Assembly: GCF_001936625.1 (NCBI RefSeq)
Contig: NZ_MSDU01000008.1
Location: 1 to 64,000 of the forward strand
Source of the DNA: Domibacillus antri
GTDB taxonomy: Bacteria; Bacillota; Bacilli; Bacillales; Domibacillaceae
Direction of reading: 5' to 3'
DNA: 64,000 nucleotides
In this document: positions 25,831 through 34,992 of the stretch, piece by piece
Layout of the letters: every line of letters begins with the position of its first letter
Position numbering within the stretch: the first letter of the stretch is position 1
Notes under the pieces: generated by a model
What the model saw: only the letters and a program-made list of their open reading frames with translations
What the model was told of the DNA's origin: nothing
Databases searched by the model: none
Program-made: the position numbers and the translations under genes

Positions 25831-27276
25831 TTACTTTAATTTTGGCATTAAAGACTCGATGGCTTTGTTCAGCTGCGAATCGTTTTCCTGCAGTTTCATA
25901 CGCAGCTGCTCCATGAGTTTCGTTGTTGTAGCACCCGTTAGTACACCGGTCACTTCGATATCGGATGCCTGCTGAAATTCTACGACAGCGTTTTGCGTAT
26001 TTTCATCAAAGTAGCCGTCTGCCTTACCCGGATTATAACCGAGCGCCGTCAGCATTTGCTCCGCTGTTTTGACTTCATCAGACAGCGTTTCGAGTTTCAA
26101 TTCGGATTCCGGATTAATGTACGAAAGGCTCGCATAATCCGGCAGCTTAACAGCCGTATCCGGTTCAATGCCTTTTTCATGAATCCATGTTCCGTCCGGG
26201 GTAAGCCATTTCGCTGTTGTCAATTTTAAGTTTGACTTATCGCTGAAATCTTCCGCGGACTGAACGGTTCCTTTTCCGAATGACTTTTCACCAATGAGCG
26301 GAATGCCGGCTGATTCATTCAGCGCAGCGGCTAAAATTTCTGATGCACTCGCACTGCCGCTGTCAATTAAAACGGCCGTCGGAAGCGTGATTTTCTCGCC
26401 GCCTTCCGCTTTAAACACCTGCACCTCTCCATTGCTGCTCTCGACCTGCAAAATGTTTTTGCCTTCAGGGACAAATAAATTCGCCATTTCAATCGCTTGA
26501 TCCAGCAGACCGCCCGGATTTTGTCGAAGGTCAAGGACAATGCCTTTCATTCCTTTCGCTTCCATTTCTGCAAGCGCCGTGTTTAATTCTTCGGCCGTAT
26601 GTTCAGAAAAACTGGTGATTTGAATATGGGCGATTTTATTTTCATCGAGCTCGGCATAAACGGTCTCGATTGGAATTTCATCGCGTACAATCGTGATTTT
26701 CTGCGCTTTTTCGGAACCCGCTTTTTGTACTTCAAGGGTGACCTTCGTGCCCTTTTCACCCCGGATTAGCAGCACCGCTTCTGATGCGCTCATGCCTTGA
26801 ATGCTTTTGCCGTCAACTGACAAAATCATGTCGTTCGGCTTTAATCCCGCTTTTTCAGCCGGTGAGCCTTTAATGGGCGAAACGATCATAATGAATCCGT
26901 CCTGCTCTTGAATTTCCGCACCGATGCCTTGGAATGAGCTCGAAACACCTTCGTGAAACTGCGATGCTTCTTCGACATTCATGTAATCGGAATACGGGTC
27001 TTCAAGCGCATCAATCATCCCGTTAATTGCCCCGTTGACGAGTGCATCCTGATCAACATCCTCATAATAACTTTCTTCAATTTTGTCATACGCTTCATAC
27101 AATTTATTAAACTCGGGCCGGGCCGGTGCACCTACCTCGACCGCTTTCTCATCTCCGAAAGCGAGCGTTATTGTTGTCACCGCCGCCGTCACGAACACGA
27201 GCGCAAAGACCATCATAATAAATTGGAATCGTTTTATCTTGATGTAATGCCCCTGTTCCGGCTTTTCCTCTTCCAT
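25831..27276 (-). CDS. ctpA: Carboxyl-terminal processing serine protease CtpA (S41)
   Basis: A 481-residue membrane-anchored protease acting outside the cytoplasmic membrane. Order: short cytoplasmic tail, membrane segment at about 18-39, PDZ domain around 110-190 (FQGIGAEIQEQ, PAEKAGLKPNDMI), S41 catalytic domain with Ser in DSGSASASE and Lys in FGKGTVQ, then a C-terminal peptidoglycan-binding domain (AEQMLTALGYNPGKADGYFD). B. subtilis CtpA and CtpB have this plan; the proximity to ldcB and deoD matches the ctpA locus. It degrades or processes exported proteins. Monocistronic by terminator. Confidence 0.85.
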   Translation of the reverse strand: MEEEKPEQGHYIKIKRFQFIMMVFALVFVTAAVTTITLAFGDEKAVEVGAPARPEFNKLYEAYDKIEESYYEDVDQDALVNGAINGMIDALEDPYSDYMNVEEASQFHEGVSSSFQGIGAEIQEQDGFIMIVSPIKGSPAEKAGLKPNDMILSVDGKSIQGMSASEAVLLIRGEKGTKVTLEVQKAGSEKAQKITIVRDEIPIETVYAELDENKIAHIQITSFSEHTAEELNTALAEMEAKGMKGIVLDLRQNPGGLLDQAIEMANLFVPEGKNILQVESSNGEVQVFKAEGGEKITLPTAVLIDSGSASASEILAAALNESAGIPLIGEKSFGKGTVQSAEDFSDKSNLKLTTAKWLTPDGTWIHEKGIEPDTAVKLPDYASLSYINPESELKLETLSDEVKTAEQMLTALGYNPGKADGYFDENTQNAVVEFQQASDIEVTGVLTGATTTKLMEQLRMKLQENDSQLNKAIESLMPKLK

Positions 27277-27433
27277 GCTGTTCCCCGCTTTCTATTGCTA
27301 TGTACACTTATCTTCTCATTCTACCAGTTTTTATGGTTGTTTGAAAATAAAAACCTCAGCGAGTGTGAAGTAAGCTTCCTGCATCCACTTCTCCTCACTT
27401 TGTAAAGCACAGAAAACGTGACGAAATGGTTTG

Positions 27434-27507
27434 GAGCGCAGCTAAATCCACTTTTTCCTGACCATGTTGACTTGAGCGTGGCCAAGTCCTCTTTTCCGTG
27501 ACCAAAC
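27434..27507. repeat. Imperfect tandem direct repeat, two copies of about 32 bases
   Basis: GAGCGCAGCTAAATCC followed by CTTTTTCCTGACCA is repeated 40 bases later as GAGCGTGGCCAAGTCC then CTTTTCCGTGACCA. It occupies the gap between ldcB and ctpA. Role unknown. Confidence 0.5.
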
Positions 27508-27510
27508 AAA

Positions 27511-27535
27511 AAACCGGCGTTTATTCCGCCGGTTT
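27511..27535 (-). terminator. Terminator of deoD-ldcB
   Basis: AAACCGGC and GCCGGTTT arms with a T run on the minus strand; overlaps the end of ldcB. Confidence 0.75.
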
Positions 27536-28291
27536 TACGTTGTCAAAATATTCTTCAAGCGTCCAGTCATTTTCTGCAATGATCGCAGCAGCTTCCTTAC
27601 CTACGTAGCGGAAATGCCATGGCTCATATATATAGCGGGTAATCTCTTCTTTCCCTTTCGGATAACGTAAAATAAATCCATATTCATGGGCGTGTTCTTT
27701 CAGCCATTTGCCTTCTGCAGTCGCTTCAAACTCCTGATTCAATTCAAAGCCGTTGCTTTCAGATGAAATATCCATTGCAAGGCCGGATTGATGTTCACTC
27801 ATACCGGGCGGCGCAATCGATCCAAGTGCTTTTGCTTCGCCATCCGCCGCTGCACCGGCCGCTAATATTTCTTCCTGCCGCTCATAGGAACGGTAGCCGG
27901 AGACAGCAAATAAAAAGAGTCCGTCTTCTTTTGCGCCGGCAAACAGCTGCTCAAGCGCAGCCGCTGCTTCTTTTCGCATATAGCTTTTTTCAATGTCTTG
28001 ATCGCCAAAAGAGTACGCCACATTCGGGCGCACAAGATCTGGCGGGATATAGTCTGACGGCAATGCAAACGCCTTATTCACCAAAACCATTGGATTTTCC
28101 GGATTTTGAATGACCTGTATCCCTTCGATCTCTTTCACCTCATTAAAATAAGATGCCTCAAGAACCGGACCTGATTCTTCTTGTATTTGTTCTTTAACCG
28201 GCGGTGTTTTATCCGCGACCGGTTCTTCCGCTGATGAACAGCCGCCAAGCAGGACGGCTGCCGTCATCAGCCAAAAAGCAGACTTTTTCAT
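27521..28291 (-). CDS. ldcB: D,D-/L,D-carboxypeptidase lipoprotein (VanY/LdcB family)
   Basis: A 256-residue lipoprotein with lipobox LLGGC (Cys18). The VanY-type domain has the zinc residues in SEHQSGLAMD (H and D) and EPWHFRYVG (His), preceded by the substrate motif SGYRSYERQ. B. subtilis LdcB (YodJ) is an L,D-carboxypeptidase that trims tetrapeptide stems. The ATG shares a base with the deoD stop (TAATG), so the two are co-translated, matching the neighbourhood of deoD and yodJ in B. subtilis. Trims cell wall peptides on the outer face of the membrane. Confidence 0.85.
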   Translation of the reverse strand: MKKSAFWLMTAAVLLGGCSSAEEPVADKTPPVKEQIQEESGPVLEASYFNEVKEIEGIQVIQNPENPMVLVNKAFALPSDYIPPDLVRPNVAYSFGDQDIEKSYMRKEAAAALEQLFAGAKEDGLFLFAVSGYRSYERQEEILAAGAAADGEAKALGSIAPPGMSEHQSGLAMDISSESNGFELNQEFEATAEGKWLKEHAHEYGFILRYPKGKEEITRYIYEPWHFRYVGKEAAAIIAENDWTLEEYFDNVKPAE

Positions 28292-28995
28292 TACGGCTGA
28301 ACCGCCGATTCAAGAGCCACTTCGATCATGTCATTAAACGTCGTCTGACGTTCTTCTGATGTCGTTTCTTCACCAGTCACAATGTGGTCACTGACTGTCA
28401 GCACAGCCAGCGCACGTCGCCCATATTTTGCTGCGAGTGTATATAGTGCCGCCGTTTCCATTTCAATGGCTAAAATGCCGTACTGCGCCCATTTTGCGTG
28501 GTCGGCATTATCGTTATAAAATTGATCCGCTGTAAAGACGCTTCCGACTTTCAGCTGCAAGCCTTTTTGCGTTCCGGCATCATAGGCGGCTTTCAACAGC
28601 TCCCAGTTTGCGGCCGGCGCATAATCAATGCCGTTAAACGTCTGGCGGTTCATGCTTGAATCCGTTGAGGATGTCATCGCTAAAATGACGTCGCGCACGT
28701 TCACATCTTTTTGAATCGCACCGCACGTGCCGACTCGTATCAAGTTTTGCACATTGTAGCTTTGCATTAATTCGTTAATGTATATCGAAATCGATGGTAC
28801 ACCCATTCCGGTTCCCTGTACGGAGACTTTCTTTCCTTTATACGTACCTGTAAATCCGAGCATGCCGCGCACTTCGTTATAGCAGGTTGGATTTTCCAAA
28901 AATGTTTCCGCAATGTATTTGGCACGGAGCGGATCACCTGGAAGCAAAACCGTCTCAGCAATCTCGCCTGCTTTTGCGCCGATGTGTACACTCAT
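28291..28995 (-). CDS. deoD: Purine nucleoside phosphorylase, DeoD type
   Basis: A 234-residue hexameric-type phosphorylase that splits purine ribo- and deoxyribonucleosides to base and (deoxy)ribose-1-phosphate for salvage. Motifs: [12 protein letters not shown] near the N-terminus, [12 protein letters not shown] phosphate-binding loop, [10 protein letters not shown], and [13 protein letters not shown] with VSDHIVTGE carrying the catalytic Asp. It is the first gene of a two-gene operon with ldcB. Confidence 0.93.
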   Translation of the reverse strand: MSVHIGAKAGEIAETVLLPGDPLRAKYIAETFLENPTCYNEVRGMLGFTGTYKGKKVSVQGTGMGVPSISIYINELMQSYNVQNLIRVGTCGAIQKDVNVRDVILAMTSSTDSSMNRQTFNGIDYAPAANWELLKAAYDAGTQKGLQLKVGSVFTADQFYNDNADHAKWAQYGILAIEMETAALYTLAAKYGRRALAVLTVSDHIVTGEETTSEERQTTFNDMIEVALESAVQP

Positions 28996-29062
28996 ATCTA
29001 TTCCTCCAATTCAACCAATATCCATCCGTTATTTTATTCTTTTTCGATGGACACTGCAACCG

Positions 29063-29833
29063 TCAGGCGAATCGGCTGATCGTTTCATTCAATTTTGACT
29101 CAATCGCTGGAAGATCATGCTTGCCGATGCGAAGACGGACATTCGTTTCATCCGTGCCCATCGCTTCCGATAAAAAGCCGCCGAGGCCACGGGCTCGTCT
29201 GTCCACCTGCATTAATAGCGTTACTTCATGTGCTGCCTGCTCAATAAATGTCACTTCCAACTCATCGAGCTTTCCTTTATAATCACCGCTTACCGGCACA
29301 AATTCAAACTCCTGGACGAACGGATATTTGCCGCGTGCGTGCCGTGACGGCTGCTGGCACTCCACTTCACGGAGACGGAAGCCCAGCGATCGCACGGCTT
29401 CCAGTACCGCTTCCGCAATCGGCGTCGCGCGCACTTCAATGTAATCTTTATCACCCGGATCAACAGCCTGTTTAATATCCAGACCCGTTTCCACCCACAC
29501 ACGAGTTTTTCCCTGCGTAATCGGCGTTTCATGCGGAAGCTCCAGATCAATCGGAAATTCCCGTGTCTCACCGGCACCGATCGTGAACGGCTCATTTAAC
29601 TTCCGCTTAAAAACGGCCGCGTGATCAGTGACCTTTTTATCATCTGTTTCCCGCACATAGGTTGTCATCACGCTCAAATAGATCGAATCGATTTGCTGTT
29701 CAATATTGCCGCCTTTTACCTCAACTACACCGCGCATGATCTCGCCCGCTGTGTAGACCGTTTTTTCAAGCTTTGTATCCACTTTCGCGCTGCCGATTCC
29801 AATGCTGGCCAAAACTTTATTAAATAATGCCAT
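29063..29833 (-). CDS. spo0M: Sporulation-control protein Spo0M
   Basis: A 256-residue arrestin-like protein. Beta-rich N-domain starting MALFNKVLASIGIGSAKVDT and a second domain with SLGFRLREVECQ. A small C-terminal segment (RIGKHDLPAIESKLNETI) closes it. In B. subtilis Spo0M affects phosphorelay control and cytokinesis; the biochemical activity is not settled. GGGAGGG precedes the ATG. Single gene between deoD-ldcB and yozE. Confidence 0.88.
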   Translation of the reverse strand: MALFNKVLASIGIGSAKVDTKLEKTVYTAGEIMRGVVEVKGGNIEQQIDSIYLSVMTTYVRETDDKKVTDHAAVFKRKLNEPFTIGAGETREFPIDLELPHETPITQGKTRVWVETGLDIKQAVDPGDKDYIEVRATPIAEAVLEAVRSLGFRLREVECQQPSRHARGKYPFVQEFEFVPVSGDYKGKLDELEVTFIEQAAHEVTLLMQVDRRARGLGGFLSEAMGTDETNVRLRIGKHDLPAIESKLNETISRFA

Positions 29834-29892
29834 CCTGAATCCCTCCCATTATTGGTTGTGATTCCATGTACGCTGCATGTCAGAAAAAAGTT

Positions 29893-30120
29893 TCAACTAT
29901 TTAGTTCATCCTGTCTATATTTTTCCCAGGCATCATCAAATACGGACATTGAAGGCAAGTAATCCACATCCATTTCTAAATAGCGGCTTAACGAATCATA
30001 CTCATCCGCACTTTTCGGAAAGGAATGATCCGCAAACGCATGGTTCGCAAAGGCCGCAATCTTATCACGCGGCGGTTCTTCCCGATACTTCATTAAATAA
30101 TGATAAAACGATTTATGCAT
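29893..30120 (-). CDS. yozE: YozE-family small protein
   Basis: A 75-residue protein matching the YozE SAM-like fold: SFYHYLMKYREEPPRDKIAA, then FADHSFPKSADEYDSLSRYL and closing FDDAWEKYRQDE. Function in B. subtilis is unknown. TTTGGAGGATTAAAA precedes the ATG; the terminator of the msr operon ends right at this ribosome binding site. Confidence 0.85.
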   Translation of the reverse strand: MHKSFYHYLMKYREEPPRDKIAAFANHAFADHSFPKSADEYDSLSRYLEMDVDYLPSMSVFDDAWEKYRQDELNS

Positions 30121-30138
30121 TTTTAATCCTCCAAAAAA

Positions 30139-30157
30139 AAGACCTTAAAAAGGTCTT
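30139..30157 (-). terminator. Terminator of ypmR-ypmS-msrA-msrB
   Basis: AAGACCTT (30139-30146) and AAGGTCTT (30150-30157), with a long T run on the minus strand. A near-identical stem (AGACCTT/AAGGTCT, 30197-30213) overlaps the msrB stop 40 bases upstream, giving tandem hairpins. Confidence 0.7.
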
Positions 30158-30201
30158 AGAGTATAGACAAAGTCAGAATCAAATTCCATCAGGCTGAGAC
30201 C

Positions 30202-30627
30202 TTAAAAAAGGTCTTTGAATTCACCATACCCTTCCGCTTCCAGATCTTCTTTCCGGATAAAGCGGAGTGATGCAGAATTAATGCAGTAGCGTAATCCCCC
30301 CGCTTCCGGCGGTCCGTCCGGGAAAACGTGGCCTAAATGGGCATCCGCTGTTTTACTGCGTACTTCCGTGCGGATCATGCCGTGGGAGTAATCTTGTTTC
30401 TCCAGCACTTCTTCCTCGTAAATCGGCTTCGTAAAGCTCGGCCATCCGCAGCCGGCATCGTATTTATCCGTCGATGAAAATAACGGCTTGCCGGAAATGA
30501 TGTCGACGTAAATGCCCTCCGCAAACTCGTTCCAGAACTCATTATGAAAAGGCGGTTCAGTGCCATTTTCCTGTGTAACGGCAAACTGCATCGGTGTTAA
30601 TTTATTTCGTAATTCTTCTTTGTTCAT
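30202..30627 (-). CDS. msrB: Peptide methionine-(R)-S-oxide reductase MsrB
   Basis: A 141-residue repair enzyme reducing methionine R-sulfoxide in proteins. Shows CGWPSF, the [10 protein letters not shown] segment and the catalytic Cys in [11 protein letters not shown]. The start is taken at 30627 because its ATGA overlaps the msrA stop and GGGGGG precedes it. Fourth gene of the ypmR-ypmS-msrA-msrB cluster; thioredoxin-dependent, cytoplasmic. Confidence 0.92.
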   Translation of the reverse strand: MNKEELRNKLTPMQFAVTQENGTEPPFHNEFWNEFAEGIYVDIISGKPLFSSTDKYDAGCGWPSFTKPIYEEEVLEKQDYSHGMIRTEVRSKTADAHLGHVFPDGPPEAGGLRYCINSASLRFIRKEDLEAEGYGEFKDLF

Positions 30628-31148
30628 TTTACATCCCCCCAATGTTTTTGAATGAAGCCGGCACGCCCGGAGCCTGTTTGATACGATTCATAATGGGCTC
30701 GGTTTTTCAAGTAATATTGCTGATGGTACTCTTCCGCTGCATAAAACGGTTCGGCCGGCAAAATTTGAACGGCAATCGGCTGTTTGAACCGCCCGCTTTC
30801 ATCGAGTTTTTGTCTCGACTTTTCCGCGAGGGCTTTTTGCTCGTCCGTTGTATAAAAAATCGCCGGCATGTACGAACGGCCTCTATCGTAAAACTGGCCG
30901 CCGCCGTCTGTCGGATCAATTTGCATCCAGTATACATCAAGCAGTTTTTCGTACGGGAACTCCGCCGGATCAAACGTGATTTCGACCGCTTCAATGTGAC
31001 CGGTTGTACCAGAGCACACTTCTTCGTACGTCGGGTTTTCCGTATGTCCCGCTGTATAGCCGGAGATGACGGACACAATGCCGGGCTGCTCTTCGAACGG
31101 CTTGACCATACACCAGAAACACCCGCCCGCAAAAATGGCTTTTTCCAT
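30624..31148 (-). CDS. msrA: Peptide methionine-(S)-S-oxide reductase MsrA
   Basis: A 174-residue enzyme reducing methionine S-sulfoxide. The catalytic Cys lies in AGGCFWC near the N-terminus, followed by [20 protein letters not shown] and YHQQYYLKN. Overlaps msrB by 4 bases (ATGA), so both stereoisomers are repaired from one transcript. 11 bases separate it from ypmS. Confidence 0.93.
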   Translation of the reverse strand: MEKAIFAGGCFWCMVKPFEEQPGIVSVISGYTAGHTENPTYEEVCSGTTGHIEAVEITFDPAEFPYEKLLDVYWMQIDPTDGGGQFYDRGRSYMPAIFYTTDEQKALAEKSRQKLDESGRFKQPIAVQILPAEPFYAAEEYHQQYYLKNRAHYESYQTGSGRAGFIQKHWGDVK

Positions 31149-31159
31149 GATTATTCCTC

Positions 31160-31738
31160 CTATTGTGCTGCCTTTTCAGGGAGAAGAACAGCGAATTGAA
31201 TGTCGTCTTCTTCCAAGTTAAACGATTCTGCTTTCACCCGCATGCCATTGTCAAGTTCCATGTCAGCAAGTGATACATAAATCAGCTCTTCATTCGGCAC
31301 AGCCCGCACCCAGTCCGGAAACGCACCGGAGTTTTCTGCCGTTTTCAGCACGTATGAAGCCGGCACTTCAAGCAGCCCGACGCGAAGCCCTTTCTGCCGC
31401 AAAATGATGTTGCCGTTTTCAAGCGCTTCCGGTTCAAATGTCATATGGTAGTCAATATCGGTTGAAAATACCGGAATCGAGCCGTACAGTTCGACTTCAT
31501 TGCCGATGTAGACGTCATAGTCAAACGGTGCACTCCCGGCTTCTTTTTCCAAATAATATGAAACGAGTTTATTTAATTCCGCTTTGGTCGATGTGACGTG
31601 AAAAGCAGTTTCCCCTTCCACTTCCTTCATGACCGGTTTTTCTGCGCCGGACGGCAATAAAAGCATGGCCGCAAGAATGCCTGCGGCTGCGATCACCGCG
31701 AACAGCAATAAAAAAAAGGCCACTTTCCATTTCGTCAA
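31160..31738 (-). CDS. ypmS: YpmS-family membrane-anchored protein (DUF2140)
   Basis: A 192-residue protein with one N-terminal membrane segment (about 5-28) and an extracellular domain ([20 protein letters not shown]). It matches B. subtilis YpmS, whose role is unknown; the domain looks like a lipid- or wall-facing beta protein. Overlaps ypmR by 4 bases. Conserved beside the GDSL lipoprotein YpmR, so the two probably act together at the membrane. Confidence 0.88.
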   Translation of the reverse strand: MTKWKVAFFLLLFAVIAAAGILAAMLLLPSGAEKPVMKEVEGETAFHVTSTKAELNKLVSYYLEKEAGSAPFDYDVYIGNEVELYGSIPVFSTDIDYHMTFEPEALENGNIILRQKGLRVGLLEVPASYVLKTAENSGAFPDWVRAVPNEELIYVSLADMELDNGMRVKAESFNLEEDDIQFAVLLPEKAAQ

Positions 31739-32520
31739 TTTGATCCCTCATTCACAAAAACAATTTTTTGATTGGTCAATTTTTCAAGCGCTGCGCCGTT
31801 TATCGTGTCGAAAATACGGCCCGCTATTTGTTCATACCCGAGGTCGTTCGGATGAAACTGATCTTCGAAAAAAAGACCGTCACTTCCTTCTGAAAATATA
31901 TTCTCAATGCTGACAAACGCCGTTTGGTCAAACTCCGATGCAACCGTTTTTCCTGTTTCATTCCAAGAACGGACGATTTCATCATCATCTTCCGTTTCGA
32001 TAAAGATTTTGCCGAACGGATTGTATATGCCGACGAGCACAATACCCGCATCATTGTTTTGGTTCCGTATTTCGGTTAATATGGCATGAAGCCGTTCCCC
32101 ATATCCTGTCTCTTCCTGCTCAAAATGTTCAATCGTCAAATCAGACCAGTTTTCTTTCACGACTTTGACGACATCATTTCCGCCAATTGTGATCATGACG
32201 ATATCCGCTTTGGCAATTTCCGCTTTAACGTTCTCTATTTGAAGCCGTTTCAATAATTGATCCGTTCTGTTACCTTTTTTGCCAAAATTAACAAACGAAG
32301 CGTCATCAATTTCATCAAGCGATTCCAGCTGCTGCTCCAAATACGGCACATAGCCGCCTGACGCTGTGCTGTCGCCCACTCCTTCTGTAAGGGAATCACC
32401 GATTGATACAACGTGAATATTTTGCGGAACCGGCGCGGCCGCTTCTTCTGCTTCACTTCCGCACCCCGCCAGAAAAGCTGTCAAGAAGAGACCCGCTATC
32501 ATTCGTTTCAACGCGGTCAC
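31735..32520 (-). CDS. ypmR: GDSL-family lipase/esterase lipoprotein YpmR
   Basis: A 261-residue lipoprotein with lipobox FLAGC (Cys20). SGNH hydrolase motifs: GDSLTEGVG (nucleophile Ser), the block III-type ITIGGND, and DQFHPND carrying the Asp-x-x-His pair. Probably an esterase or deacylase on the outer membrane face. First gene of ypmR-ypmS-msrA-msrB. Divergent from the PCYCGC lipoprotein at 32640. Confidence 0.9.
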   Translation of the reverse strand: MTALKRMIAGLFLTAFLAGCGSEAEEAAAPVPQNIHVVSIGDSLTEGVGDSTASGGYVPYLEQQLESLDEIDDASFVNFGKKGNRTDQLLKRLQIENVKAEIAKADIVMITIGGNDVVKVVKENWSDLTIEHFEQEETGYGERLHAILTEIRNQNNDAGIVLVGIYNPFGKIFIETEDDDEIVRSWNETGKTVASEFDQTAFVSIENIFSEGSDGLFFEDQFHPNDLGYEQIAGRIFDTINGAALEKLTNQKIVFVNEGSN

Positions 32521-32639
32521 CTCATTTTTCGTAATAAAATCGTATCACGTTCCCATCCAGGTTGAAAGTGATATGTTTTCAATATATGATTATAGCATGT
32601 GACACATCATTACTTCTATTTGAAAGGAGCTTTTTCGTC

Positions 32640-33128
32640 TTGAAAAAACCATTATCGGCCATCATCCTGACGATGATGATTCCCTTTGCGGCTGCCTGCG
32701 GAAATGAAAATGCAGCCGATACACATGAAGGCCATACTCATACAGCACCGAATGGCGATTTACAGGAAACGACTGCTTCCATTAATGAATTGCCTTCATT
32801 TTTAGATGATAAAGATGAAAATATGCGGGCCATTTATTCAGCTGCCGCGAAACATGCGGACGTTATTGAACAAATGCCCTGTTACTGCGGATGCGGGGAA
32901 ACAGCCGGACACACAAGCAATTTGAGCTGCTTCGTTGCCGAAATGAGTGAAGAAGAGATTGTTTGGGACGATCACGGTACACGCTGCGGCGTTTGTCTCG
33001 AAATCGCGGCTCATACGGCCATCATGACCGAAGAAGGCAAATCTGTACAGGAAATTCGTACATTTATTGACGACAATTACAGCGAAGGCTACGCTGAACC
33101 AACACCAACGCCGCTGCCAGGCGCCTAA
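32640..33128 (+). CDS. PCYCGC-motif lipoprotein
   Basis: A 162-residue lipoprotein. The start is TTG at 32640, with GAAAGGAG 9 bases upstream; the product begins KKPLSAIILTMM and has a lipobox ending in Cys at residue 20 (FAAACG). The mature part has a His-rich linker (EGHTHTAPNG) and the family motif MPCYCGCGETAGH with further Cys at SCF and GTRCGVCLE. It looks like a metal- or disulfide-handling surface protein; function unknown. Divergent from ypmR, own terminator. Confidence 0.85.
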   Translation: MKKPLSAIILTMMIPFAAACGNENAADTHEGHTHTAPNGDLQETTASINELPSFLDDKDENMRAIYSAAAKHADVIEQMPCYCGCGETAGHTSNLSCFVAEMSEEEIVWDDHGTRCGVCLEIAAHTAIMTEEGKSVQEIRTFIDDNYSEGYAEPTPTPLPGA

Positions 33129-33158
33129 CCGGATCATAACACTGATCCGGTTTTTTTA
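33127..33158 (+). terminator. Terminator
   Basis: AACCGGATC (33127-33135) pairs with GATCCGGTT (33144-33152), followed by a T run. Confidence 0.9.
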
Positions 33159-33185
33159 TTTTGGACCTGCCTGTTTCTCCAAAAA

Positions 33186-33219
33186 AAGACACCGGACAAA
33201 AACGCATCCCGTGTGTCTT
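33186..33219 (-). terminator. Terminator of degV
   Basis: AAGACAC...GTGTCTT arms with T tract on the minus strand, 6 bases past the stop. Confidence 0.6.
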
Positions 33220-33224
33220 CTCCT

Positions 33225-34073
33225 TTATTTCGCCTGATACATAATTCCGACTGCGCCCGGACCGGCATGAGCGGAAATGATCGGTGCCGTAATGCAAATA
33301 TCGATATCTTTGAATCCCGTCATCTCCGTTATTTTAGCACTTAAATTCTGCGAAAATTCATGACTGTTTCGTCCTGCATGACAAATGGAAAAGCTGACAA
33401 GTTCACGCCCTTTTAATTCTTCGCTGATTTGATCGACGAAAAATTTAATCCCTTTTGCGTGGCTTCTCACCTTTGTCACCGGTGACAGCGCGCCTGTGTC
33501 TAAATTGGCAATCGGCTTAATGTTGAGCAGTGATCCAATAAAGCCCTGCGCTTTGCCGATGCGTCCGCCCTTAATTAAGTTTTCCAGCGTGTCAACCATA
33601 ATGTAGAGCTTTGTTTCGGCACGCACTTCATCGAGCCGCGTCACAATTTCTTCCACCGTATGGCCGGCTTCCGCCATCTTCCATGCTTCAAGAACCTGGT
33701 AAGACAGCGCTTTTGAAATGTAGCGTGAATCGACAACGGTGACATCCGATTTTGACATTTCCGCCGCCTGCTTCGCGGATTGAAACGTACCGCTCATGGC
33801 GCCTGTCATATGGATTGAGATGATTTGACTGCCATCCCTTCCGAGTTCATCATATACTTCCAAAAACTTTCCTACCGGCGGCTGTGATGTTTTCGGCATG
33901 TCTTTGGCCTGATCCATTTTCACCAAAAATTCTTCTGCTGAAATTTCGACGCTGTCCAAATACGTTTTACCGTCCACCAAAACAGTCAGCGGCACCATCG
34001 TAATGCCCCGCTCTTTTAATTCATCGCTCGTCATATCCAGCGCCGAATCGGTGACTATTTTAATTTTGCTCAT
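33225..34073 (-). CDS. DegV-family fatty-acid-binding protein
   Basis: A 282-residue protein of the DegV/FakB family, which bind fatty acids and present them to the kinase FakA. Motifs: KIVTDSALDMTSDELKERGI at the N-terminus, TSQPPVGKF, HMTGAMSGTFQSA and a late AHAGPGAVGIMY. Start at 34073 (ATG after AAGGGATTAAAC); the longer frame is disfavoured. Single gene; a fakA-like gene is not in the window. Confidence 0.9.
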   Translation of the reverse strand: MSKIKIVTDSALDMTSDELKERGITMVPLTVLVDGKTYLDSVEISAEEFLVKMDQAKDMPKTSQPPVGKFLEVYDELGRDGSQIISIHMTGAMSGTFQSAKQAAEMSKSDVTVVDSRYISKALSYQVLEAWKMAEAGHTVEEIVTRLDEVRAETKLYIMVDTLENLIKGGRIGKAQGFIGSLLNIKPIANLDTGALSPVTKVRSHAKGIKFFVDQISEELKGRELVSFSICHAGRNSHEFSQNLSAKITEMTGFKDIDICITAPIISAHAGPGAVGIMYQAK

Positions 34074-34171
34074 GTTTAATCCCTTCTTTCCTGCCATTCA
34101 ACAATTTCTTCATTCATTTTACTATTCTTTAGCCGTTCTTCCTACCGTATTAACGTGTTTGCACAAAAAAA

Positions 34172-34193
34172 GAAGAAGACAAAAGCCTTCTTC
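34172..34193 (-). terminator. Terminator of the ABC transporter operon
   Basis: GAAGAAG (34172-34178) and CTTCTTC (34187-34193) with a T run on the minus strand. Confidence 0.55.
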
Positions 34194-34197
34194 ATCT

Positions 34198-34992
34198 TTA
34201 TGATAATAGCGAGCGGTCGCTGAGTCCGGCGCCGCCTTTAATTTTCTGAAATTCAGCGAGCAGCTTTTCAACCGTTAAATCCGCTTTTTCTTCTTCATTA
34301 GCCGAGAAAATAATTTGCCCTTTATCCATCATAATCAAGCGGTTGCCAAGATCAAGCGCCTGCTGCATATTGTGTGTCACCATCAGAGTTGTAAGCCCGA
34401 GCTTCGCCACAATTTCTTTCGTTAAATTCGTGATCAACTCCGCCCGCGACGGGTCGAGGGCAGCTGTATGCTCATCCAGCAGCAAAATTTTCGGATCGGT
34501 AAATGTCGCCATTAATAATGACAGGGCCTGCCGCTCTCCACCTGATAGAAGGCCGACTTTCGCCTGCAGGCGGTCCTCCAAACCAAGGTGAAGCATTTCA
34601 AGCTTTTCCCTGTAAAAATCACGCCGTTTTTTGGTCACCCCGAAACTCAACGTCCGCTTCTTTGTCCGATTGTAGGCGAGCGCCAAATTTTCTTCGATGG
34701 TCATTGTCGGTGCGGTACCGGCCATCGGGTCCTGAAACACGCGGCCAATTTTCACTGCCCGTTTATGTTCAGCCAGCGAGGTCATGTTCACGCCGTCGAT
34801 CATAACCGTCCCCATATCCGGCACAAGTTTTCCTGAAATAACGTTCATCAGCGTCGATTTACCCGCGCCGTTACTGCCGATGACCGTGACAAAATCGCCT
34901 TGCTTCATCGACAAATTCACTTTGTTCAGCGCTATTTTTTCATCCGGTGTCCCCTCGTAAAACACTTTAAAGATTTGATTCATTTCAAGCAA
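34198..34992 (-). CDS. ABC importer ATP-binding protein
   Basis: A 264-residue ATPase: Walker A GSNGAGKST, Q-loop FQDPM, signature LSGGERQALSL, Walker B ILLLDEHTAALD, H-loop VTHN. Third gene of an operon with a permease and a lipoprotein receptor. The start is TTG at 34992, overlapping the permease stop, because GGAGGTG lies 6 bases upstream. Part of an importer of the TrpX/ABC_sub_bind class; the ligand is not evident. Confidence 0.85.
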   Translation of the reverse strand: MLEMNQIFKVFYEGTPDEKIALNKVNLSMKQGDFVTVIGSNGAGKSTLMNVISGKLVPDMGTVMIDGVNMTSLAEHKRAVKIGRVFQDPMAGTAPTMTIEENLALAYNRTKKRTLSFGVTKKRRDFYREKLEMLHLGLEDRLQAKVGLLSGGERQALSLLMATFTDPKILLLDEHTAALDPSRAELITNLTKEIVAKLGLTTLMVTHNMQQALDLGNRLIMMDKGQIIFSANEEEKADLTVEKLLAEFQKIKGGAGLSDRSLLS

